Source of the DNA: Siphonodentalium dalli
Lineage: Eukaryota > Mollusca > Scaphopoda > Gadilida > Siphonodentaliidae
NCBI GenBank assembly: GCA_032622095.1
Contig: CP136061.1
Location: 88,282,983-88,346,982 of the forward strand
Direction: 5' to 3'
Length of the DNA: 64,000 nucleotides
Shown here: one piece after another, positions 57,008 to 64,000 of the stretch
How the letters are laid out: the number at the start of each line of letters is the position of its first letter
Position numbering within the stretch: the first letter of the stretch is position 1
The notes under the pieces: model-generated
Told to the model about the DNA's origin: nothing
Databases searched by the model: none
What the model saw: only the letters and a program-made list of their open reading frames with translations
Made by a program: the position numbers and the translations under genes

Positions 57008-57730
57008 TTATTGTTTTTTCTTTGCCTTCTTCTGTCTTCTATCGGTTGATGCTGATGCTGTTGTTATTGCTGTTAACCCTTTACCCAACAGAACGACCCT
57101 GTGCCAATGCATTCTCTTATATATGCGAGTCGACCATAAAAAAATGAAAAAAATGTAAGAAATGGTAAAAAGTGTTAAATGCATTCTCTTATATATGCGA
57201 GGCGACCTATGGTCGACTCGCATATATAAGAGAATGCATTGGCACAGGGCATAACTATAACCATCACAATGTTGTCAATGAACCGGTTCCAATGATATCC
57301 ATATTTGTATGGTGTTATTGAGACAGACCGAAGATATTTTAGGCTGTTGAAGCTTTATTTGGGCGTTTTTGGCCATTTTGTTGGGTAAAGGGTTAATGCT
57401 GCCGCGATCGCTTCGTCTGTGTCTTTTCTAGCTGTTTCCCGTATTTCGTTGGCCCATCTTATTACGCCATCGCAGTAGTTCTTCGTCTCTGCGACGGAAA
57501 CGGCAGAGCTGCTGTTAGTGGTACCTGTGTTGTTGTTACGATAGAGACGGACAAGCTGATTCCTATATATATATACCTCCCCCATAACTAGTTACGGGGG
57601 GATACTTACGAAAATATACGTGATGGCAGCGGTCAGACCAGCGTGGGGACTCAACTCTGTCTTTCAGTTTGAGACGGACGCCAATCACTACCAGAGCGCA
57701 CCGGTCATACTTCCTATCTTGCCCTCTCAT
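57008..57730 (-). pseudogene. Small two-exon gene interrupted by a piggyBac-like MITE
   Basis: Exon 1 runs from the ATG at 57730 to 57610 and ends at a strong donor (TTTTC|GTAAGT). Exon 2 starts after the acceptor CACAG at 57524; the 85-nt intron restores phase exactly. Exon 2 reads through VSVAETKNYC and VIRWANEIRETARKDTDEAI until TTAA at 57393-57396, where a MITE (57077-57392) is inserted. Past the MITE the same frame resumes and ends with a basic tail (DRRQKKAKKKQ) and TAA at 57008. Leaving out the MITE and one TTAA gives 318 nt, 105 codons plus stop. The element with its duplication adds 320 nt, which shifts the frame, so this allele is truncated. I do not recognise the protein: it has cysteines near 11, 35 and 58, no signal peptide, and a likely nuclear-type basic end. 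Confidence 0.55.
57077..57392. mobile_element. piggyBac-like MITE, type 2 ends, inside an exon
   Basis: The 316-bp element begins CCCTTTACCCAACAGAACG and ends 'tgttgggtaaaggg', flanked by TTAA at 57073-57076 and 57393-57396. It is the inverse orientation of the copy at 50132-50467, with matching 'aatgaaccggttccaatgatatcc' and 'aggctgttgaagctttatttgggcg' segments. A half palindrome lies at 57103-57138 and a full one at 57178-57243. Confidence 0.9.
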
Positions 57731-57899
57731 CGGCTAGGTACTATATTTAGCATACTATATCTATATTTAGCATGAGTTTTCGTGCACAGCCAAAATGGCG
57801 AAACCGATGGCGCCAAAATCAAATTTCCTATGTGCTTTGAGAACAATTCCCTCACAAAACTTATTAATAGAACGGAGATGTTGAAGATTTGTGCATTAA

Positions 57900-58314
57900 C
57901 CCTTCCATGGCGGGAGCTTCCTAATTTTTTGCGAATACCCTGTGCCAATGCATTCTCTTATATATGCGAGTCGACCATAGGTGGCCTCGCATATATAAGA
58001 GAATGCATTGGCTTAACCAATTTTATTTTATTTTTTATTATTATTAAAAATGTAAGAAAAAATTGTAAAAATTGATAAAGAATGTAAGAAAAAATATTAA
58101 AATTGTTAAAGAATATAAGAAAAAATTATAAAAATTGTTATAGAGTGTAAGAACAGATAATACAAAATGACAAAAGTTGTTAAAGAATGTAAGAAAAAAG
58201 CCAATGTATTCTCTTATATATGCGAGGCGACCTATGGTCGAATCGCACATATAAGAGAATGCATTGGCACATGGTCATTAATGTTGTACCAGCGCAGCTC
58301 CCGCCATGAAAGGG
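57900..58314. mobile_element. piggyBac-like MITE, type 3 ends
   Basis: The 415-bp element begins CCCTTCCATGGCGGGAGC and ends GCTCCCGCCATGAAAGGG, flanked by TTAA at 57896-57899 and 58315-58318. Two 69-bp palindromes lie at 57943-58012 and 58200-58268. Between them is an AT-rich array of 'aaaaattgttaaagaatgtaag' words like those in the type-1 elements. The flanks show a short duplicated 'cttatt...agaacggag' on both sides. Confidence 0.9.
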
Positions 58315-58694
58315 TTAATACTTATTCACAGAACGGAGCTTTAGAGCGGTAGTCTTGTTGGCGATTATTCGCATGCTAATCAGAAAAATGGCAGCCAATT
58401 AGAAATCTTGTGTTTGACTTGACTGATATTTGCATGTGTGTTGTTGTCAATGTGCGTTTAGATATTTGTGTTGATAAGATAACCGGAGAACGAAACAACA
58501 TCTTTCCGCAAAATAGTTCTTTGGTTCTGGTGGGACTTTCTAAAATTAATGTTCGAAATTACACAAACTTTGTTGGATATTTTTTGTTCCTGATTTGGCT
58601 CTGTTCGATTAGTATATATATTAAAATCGCGGACGTCCACAAAATGTTGATAAAATGTCGCCGGTGTCAACGACCCTTTGAGTCATCAAGGGAG

Positions 58695-59340
58695 ACAAAC
58701 CCTGCATGGAGTTTGGACGGACGCATCAGGGAAAGCAGACGACTCACTACTTACAGTGTTCGCGCTGCCACTTGCCAAATTTGCCAATGGCAAAAATAAT
58801 TCACATTTGACAAAACATATTTTCATTTGGCAAAAGTTTTGGCAAGTCACTTTTAATTCCTCAAGAAAGTTGAAAAATATTGGCTAATCAATACCATTCA
58901 TTTCAGGAAATTATCACAATATAATTATACTAGTGGTGTTTTATAAGGTTTAGGAAAAGTTAACACCTTTATTAAGATGCAGTTTATCAGATAGCAATAG
59001 TATCGATGGGTGAAGGATTACCAGTATTTAGTGTGGTTGTGGTGTTTACATAGTTAATACTATTGTAATGTGCCCTTCTGATGAAGCAACCCTTCAACAA
59101 TTTTAATGTTCGGTTTATTGTTGTATGATAAACCACAAAATAAGACTCAATTTTGCAGAAAATGATACTATCAGGGATAGAATTTGGCAAATTCTAAAAT
59201 AATTTGGCAAAAAATATTTTCATTTGGCAAATTATTTGGCAAAAGTAAATTTTGGTCCAGCGCAGACGACTCACTAGCGACAACAACTTCATCTAGTCAT
59301 CGTTAAAGCTGTTGGCACAATGAGATCATTCGGAAAGACA
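58695..59340 (+). pseudogene. GPCR 3'-end relic (copy 3), split by a TIR element
   Basis: With the inserted element removed, 'ggacggacgcatcagggaAAGCAGACGACTCA' and 'tcatcgttaaagctgttggcacaatgagatca' align in order with the intact gene around 54955-55070, which spans its C-terminal tail codons, stop and early 3' untranslated sequence. No transmembrane part remains. Homology is by eye and modest (long identical words of 12-14 bases plus ordered shorter ones). Confidence 0.5.
58750..59261. mobile_element. Non-autonomous TIR element, copy 3, reverse orientation
   Basis: It starts with 'gtgttcgcgctgccacttgcc' and ends 'aaattttggtccagcgc', the inverse of copies 1 and 2. The repeat GCAGACGACTCACTA (58735-58749 and 59262-59276) flanks it, a 13-15 bp duplication depending on where the element ends. 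The interior matches the others ('gtcgatgggtgaaggatt...gtgtggttgtggtgtttacatag', inverse of copy 2). Confidence 0.75.
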
Positions 59341-59732
59341 AATACAAACTTATCGGTTACCAATTTACGTTCGATGCAGGCAGAAAACTATCAGTTACAT
59401 GAGTTAATGGCATTGTCTTGCTGACATATACTGACATATTGTCAGAATTGGTTCTGTTGCACATCTGGCCTCAACCACCCACGTATAGCATACTAGTAGA
59501 GAGGGAAACCACACAGTGAGGTGAAAATTTTATGTTTTGTAAACAGGGATTGTTCAACAATTTTACGGGTTTCTTTGGTCGATGGTGAAATATGAACTGC
59601 GCCATTGTATATGCATTATTATAGTTTATTACTATTTACGAGCGGCCGGTACGAAATAAATGATGCTCGCATGTTTTGATCTTAAATTCTTAAATATTCA
59701 CTGACGGATACAGTTCTCTTAAGAAATGTTCT

Positions 59733-59778
59733 GATAATGAATTCAACAAACGGCAAGTCGTAATTTGAATTCATTATC
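59733..59778. repeat. Perfect 14-bp inverted repeat
   Basis: GATAATGAATTCAA at 59733 pairs with TTGAATTCATTATC at 59765, with an 18-base spacer. It is too short to classify. Confidence 0.8.
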
Positions 59779-60378
59779 CAATAATTTTCCACCAATTAAT
59801 GTTATTTCTTCTGCACTTGTAATATTATTTCGTCTGGCTGTTGTTTGTTCATGTATCCTTAACATCCCTCCAAATGAAAAATACACTGTTCCAATGTAAA
59901 CTTTGATAAATGGGTGGGAGAATCCATTTAGTATTGAGAGGGTTATAAAAGTGACGTGTGTCAACTATGATCTAATTTTTGTGTTAGTGGAGCTGAATGG
60001 CCAAGTGCATGCATCTTTACGTTGATTACGGTACCGGGACATCGAAATATTGGTAATCTGGTAATAAAATTAATTAAAGTTACATACGAAACAACTCACC
60101 TTGACCTAAATAGACAATATTATTGACCACAATATGTACCTAATCGATATATAATTCATCCGTCGGTTAGGAATGATTAGGATACGCTGCCCTTGAATGA
60201 TCTATTAATATTTATCTCGCGAGATGCGTGATTGTTTTATATCATAACCGAAGCGATATATCGGTCTAACAATTAAGCACCTGACCGCGTGGAGTCAATG
60301 TGACAAGGAATCATCACCGCTATCACTATGTTGCGGAAATGAGGGTCGTGGAAATATCTGGCAGGAAATCAGCTCCGG

Positions 60379-60470
60379 GATGCTCCCTGATAACACGAAT
60401 ACGGCCTCGAATAGAAATCAGGTCAGTGGGTGCTCCCTGATAACATGAATACGGCCTCGAATAGTATGAC
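60379..60470. repeat. 53-bp tandem repeat, two units
   Basis: GTGCTCCCTGATAACATGAA followed by TACGGCCTCGAATAG appears near 60379 and 60432 with a single change in the shared part. Confidence 0.85.
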
Positions 60471-60539
60471 CTTGAACTAGCGCAATTCAAAATCGGTTTT
60501 AATTCTGATTGCCATAATATGATCATACGCTAGCGTAAG

Positions 60540-60990
60540 TAACGAACCAAAGCAAAACCACTCACATGAGGGTAGCTGTGGCTTTTTTATTTTTGTTTTT
60601 GTTTTTATCAAAATCAGATTATAGATTCCCTGGTATTCCCTCCAAATAAGATTCACATAAGGCTATATCTCCTGGGTTCGTCGAATGAATGGACCCCAAT
60701 CGTAATTTCGAGTATAAATTGGCAAATCGTACTTCCTGGTAGTCTTGATCGACAGCTTGACTATTCGCGGTTATAAACTACTAGTACCAACATCAAAGTG
60801 AAAATAGTTATACCTTGTCGAGAGGGGAACGGAAACATCTTTAATGAATTTAACCAATTTATTTCTTTTTTTGACGCTGGGTGAGCACTGCGGCGGAGAT
60901 ACTTTACCGAGAAGCGTATCCATTGCATAGCTGTTCATTTCATTTCAACGAAAATCGACGAGCAACGTACGTCATCGTGTAACTTTCCCC
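60540..60990. repeat. Duplicated block matching 24110-25235
   Basis: The segment carries 'aaaccactcacat', 'ctggtattccctccaaataa', 'gaatggaccccaat', 'ggtagtcttg', 'accaacatcaaagtgaaaata', 'gaatttaaccaat' and 'acgtcatcgtgtaactt' in the same order as the 24-25 kb block. It lacks the ~650-bp middle found there and so probably preserves the uninterrupted form. No coding frame. Confidence 0.6.
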
Positions 60991-61477
60991 ATAGACCGAG
61001 TTCTCCTAAACCTGCAAGAATGTATCTTCTGATTTGCTCATAATTATGTGTTTCCTTTCGATTACAGAAAATAGTATATTTATGGATTATCACATGCATG
61101 TATGTACTATATAGTCTTATGATAACAATTAATTCCTTATTAGATATATGTTATTTCGTTTCGCATAATACCGCACCGTATCAAGTGCTATACATTTAAT
61201 GCCCACATTCGCACAGTAGAACGGTAAATTCGTGATGACATTCTTATTATGTTTCACATCAGGACTTTCGATCACTTTTCACTCGCCCCGATATGACTGT
61301 GTAGACTGTAGTTACTATAGTGTCGTAATTTATTGTGTCTTATTTTCTCAATAAAAGGTAAACTAACGCTACGAATTAACTTACATTGTCATTCAACATT
61401 GTCATTCGCGATTTTCAAGATGGCCGATGGTTCCATATGGTCCGATTCCTAGCTTTTTATCCAACCCACCGGTAAAA

Positions 61478-61930
61478 GCCGGTAAAAGGTCAAAGTTGAG
61501 AAGTAGCATCCATTTGTAAACATTTGACAGCTGAGTGCGAGAATTTTGTATCAACATTTTATGGCTTAATTTCATTTATTCTGAGTGCAACTACGTGTTT
61601 AAGAATTGTGTTGTGGCCATGTCATCTATAGAGTTAGGATCTGGTGACGATGCAGACATTCAGACGCCATTTTTTGTCAACGAACTTCCCATAAGTTACT
61701 GATAAATAGCGAGTTCTTGCGTTAAAAAAATAACTCAAAAACATACGTGATACATCCAATCCATCTACTGTGCGAAACCTACGTATTGTACGTATCCAGG
61801 GTGAGTGTTTAATTAGTTTTATGAAGTTCTCGCACCTGCGATTCGGTAACGACCTGTTGCCATTTTATTTTGGGAATTCCCAGACTGGAGTCATATGCTA
61901 AAAATAGATGCTACTTGTTAACTTTGACCT
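61478..61930. repeat. Imperfect foldback element
   Basis: AGGTCAAAGTTGAGAAGTAG plus CATC on the left pairs with GATGCTACTTGTTAACTTTG plus ACCT on the right. The outer parts (aagatggccgatgg versus ccaaatggcgg) may also pair weakly. The interior has no frame of note. Confidence 0.6.
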
Positions 61931-62254
61931 CCGGAGACCAAATGGCGGATTCACCGCGAGTAAGTGCTATCACTTATTAGATAATAATCGGTGACGTCAC
62001 AAAATCAGATATAGTCTATCTATATACGACCCAAAGCGTCCGGATTTGGTTCGTTAATATAGACATTACATAAAAATATGTACATAACCCGTAAGTGTTA
62101 CGCAAAATCCTGTTCGATGATTGGTCAACTGCCAATTGGGTCGGAGCACCATGACAGTATGATGATTAAGCCGGTTTTCACACATTTAGAACTTGCCTGG
62201 TTCACAAAGGAACCGAAGTCAGACCATCTTCACATCAGTATACAAATGTACAGG

Positions 62255-62312
62255 TCGCACCCCCCCCCCAAAAACAATAGTTTACAAACTATTGTTTGGG
62301 GGGGGGGCGCTT
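62255..62312. repeat. Perfect hairpin with C-run and G-run arms
   Basis: GCACCCCCCCCC, then AAAAACAATAGTTT, pairs with AAACTATTGTTTGGGGGGGG and GCGC with only an 'ACA'-sized loop. The flanking 'tcgca' and 'tgcga' extend the stem. It resembles the G/C-run ends of the hAT-like element at 30883-31426 but is far smaller. Confidence 0.9.
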
Positions 62313-62550
62313 GCGATCGAATACCCAAAAAAATAACGAAAAGAAATTGGTGAGTACTAAAAGACACCGGACTTGAGCATAAAGTAATTACGTACTTAAG
62401 ATAAGACGGACTGCATAACACAGAATGAATGCTGGATTATTGTATTGAATACAACCAATTGATAATACATATTAAATATCAACAGAGTCAGTCATACTGT
62501 ATGAATTCATTGCCGTATATAATTTGGTCGCCGATAAATATACGCGGTCG

Positions 62551-62940
62551 GACGCGGATCTAGCTATTCGGGCGACCATAACCCCTCCCCCCGTCCTCGG
62601 TTGGACGCGGGTTTAGCTATTCGGGCGACCGTTACCCCCGCCGTCATCGCTTGGACGCGGGTCTAGCTATTCGGGAGACCATATAACCCAAACCCCGTCC
62701 TCGGTTGGACGAGTATAACTATCCGGGCGATCATTACCCCCACCCCGTCATCGGTTGGACGAGTATAACTATCCGGGCGATCATTACCCCCACCCCGTCC
62801 TCGGTTGGACGAGTATAACTATCCGGGCGATCATTACCCCCACCCGTCCTCGATTGGACGAGTATAACTATCCGGGCGATCATTACCCCCACCCCGTCCT
62901 CGGTTGGACGAGTATAACTATCCGGGCGATCAATACCTAC
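62551..62940 (+). repeat. 50-bp minisatellite, eight units
   Basis: Units start GGACGAGTATAACTATCCGG, then GCGATCATTACCCCCACCCC, at about 62708, 62758, 62808, 62857 and 62906. They are preceded by three more diverged units (GACGCGGGTCTAGCTATTCG) from 62551. The gradient from diverged to uniform units suggests recent expansion on the right side. Confidence 0.95.
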
Positions 62941-63029
62941 CCCACTTAACTTGTTAATTGGTTCTGTTAATTTGCCATGATGCTGCTGGTTTCTGCTGAA
63001 TTACCATTATATTGGTAGGACCAATCGAT

Positions 63030-63085
63030 GCTGTTAAAGGCATGGATGGCCTTCGCGGTGGGTATTGCTGTTAAAGGGGTAATGT
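63030..63085. repeat. Fragment of the 'ggtgggtattgctgttaaa' dispersed repeat
   Basis: 'gttaaaggcatggatggccttcgcggtgggtattgctgttaaa' matches the segment at about 3565-3610 ('cttaaaggcacggttggccttggcggtgggtat'). Confidence 0.6.
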
Positions 63086-63654
63086 ACGCCATTTTAAATA
63101 AATTCCCTGTGATAACAACGAGCTAATATCGATACTATATAGAACATTAAGTAATTGGAGTCGAAGATGTATTCTGTAAACGTTCGGGTTAATAGGTTAT
63201 CTTAAAATCAAAGTTAATAATTTGATATAAATTTAATTTATGGCTGGAGTCATAACTTAAATTACGAATTTCCGTGTACAAGACGTAATCAAAATAATTA
63301 ACGGAGAGTGGATTTGGGCAAAGCGTGGCACACATGATCGTGTAAAAAAATATGTTGATACGGAGCGTAAATTCAAGCCACTCACTGACTAGTGACTATA
63401 TAATGACGCAATGAGTTTATGGGACTAGTATGCATATAATACAACATTTATTTGATACATTTGCTCGAAAACTGTCCGAAAATTACTCGACAATGACAAT
63501 TGGTATTTTCGCATTCCGGCTAATCTGCCATCCGTAACATTACTTCGTACTCAACAGACTTTCAAATAATGGAAATCTGGTTTCTTATCCTACAACTCAG
63601 AGGCTAAAGAAACCAACAACAACATATGGGCACAGTATCGCTTTAAAATAGTCA

Positions 63655-63772
63655 CAACCGTTAAAATCGCCATAAACAGAAAGAATATTAAATTATAGAC
63701 ATGTTTTATTCTTACACCACTCCGTCTATATTTGAATAATCTTTCTATTTATGGCGGTTTTGATGGATGTGA
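63655..63772. repeat. Inverted pair of 'aaccgccataaacagaaagaa' repeats
   Basis: CCGTTAAAATCGCCATAAAC at 63659 and its near-inverse GTTTATGGCGG-type sequence at about 63743 face each other across about 50 bases. Single copies of the same sequence occur at about 3607, 34820 and 46763. Confidence 0.7.
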
Positions 63773-64000
63773 ATATTGTTAACAGATTACCCACAGATTA
63801 ACCACAGATTAACCACAGCCAATGTTTACCGTATCTTTAAGAACAAGTACTGTTATTTGTTCTAATGTTGTCATTTTTTGCGGTGTTTGTCTAATACGTG
63901 CGATGTGTCTGTATCAATCGTTCAAGAACATAACTATTTAAAACTATTTTAATTGTGGTGACGCTGGTGTTTGAAAAACGACAGGAATAAGTTTATCAAA
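63773..64000. other. Non-coding window end
   Basis: A short 'cacagattaac' triplicate lies at about 63787-63820. Nothing else is recognised. Confidence 0.5.

Noticed and set aside
46240-58352. Recurrent peptide words SYICE, LAYIRECIG and YKRMH in many short frames.
   Set aside because: They are translations of the 69-bp palindrome; the same words appear on both strands because the DNA is self-complementary.
58410-58799. A 129-codon plus-strand frame.
   Set aside because: No domain; it overlaps the GPCR relic in a different frame and the end of the TIR element at 58750.

Overview
The window looks like a gene-poor, repeat-dense stretch of nuclear DNA from an animal, most likely a marine invertebrate. 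The evidence is one intact rhodopsin-class seven-transmembrane receptor gene, GT-AG splice signals, a tRNA-derived SINE, decayed LINE pieces, piggyBac-like (TTAA) and other terminal-inverted-repeat elements, higher-order satellite DNA and TTAGGG-like simple repeats. There is no operon structure, no Shine-Dalgarno site and no rRNA. I could not identify the species from sequence alone.

Layout. 0-4.5 kb is AT-rich non-coding DNA with a terminal hairpin, a 129-bp degenerate tandem repeat and a tRNA-like relic. 4.5-12.8 kb is one satellite block of ~139-bp monomers, organised into a ~1,385-bp higher-order unit where regular, that switches strand twice. 12.8-23 kb holds a 1,456-bp tandem duplication, many copies of one dispersed repeat family (family A here) and the 3' end of a LINE reverse transcriptase. 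23-28.5 kb has an element with MULE-length target duplications carrying a nested SINE, small tandem repeats, a GC-rich island and a large inverted repeat. 28.5-33.1 kb is a ~2-kb tandem duplication containing three copies of one short TIR element, one of which is split by a hAT-like insertion. 33.4-36.6 kb has a family-A copy, a TIR element with internal 191-bp repeats, a LINE endonuclease relic, a palindromic minisatellite and one probable coding exon with a foldback insertion at its end. 36.6-46 kb is mostly non-coding, with several YY1-like motifs and one possible SAM-like exon.

46-53.2 kb and 57-58.3 kb are dominated by foldback elements that share an almost perfect 69-bp palindrome, although they carry at least three different terminal sequences; two of these terminal types are piggyBac-like with TTAA duplications. 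54.0-59.3 kb is the genic core: an intact GPCR (54031-55050), two decayed copies of its 3' end (about 56.3 and 58.7/59.3 kb), and a small two-exon gene on the minus strand whose second exon is interrupted by a piggyBac-like MITE. 59-64 kb is non-coding, with a diverged copy of a block also present at 24.1-25.2 kb, a 50-bp minisatellite and several hairpins.

The genes do not form a pathway. The common thread is local tandem duplication followed by repeated insertion of short non-autonomous DNA transposons. The strongest candidate for something undescribed is the modular 69-bp palindrome shared by unrelated-looking foldback elements; next are the MITE-split gene and the GPCR cluster with altered DRY and NPxxY motifs. 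All functional statements are by eye; no database or folding calculation was run.
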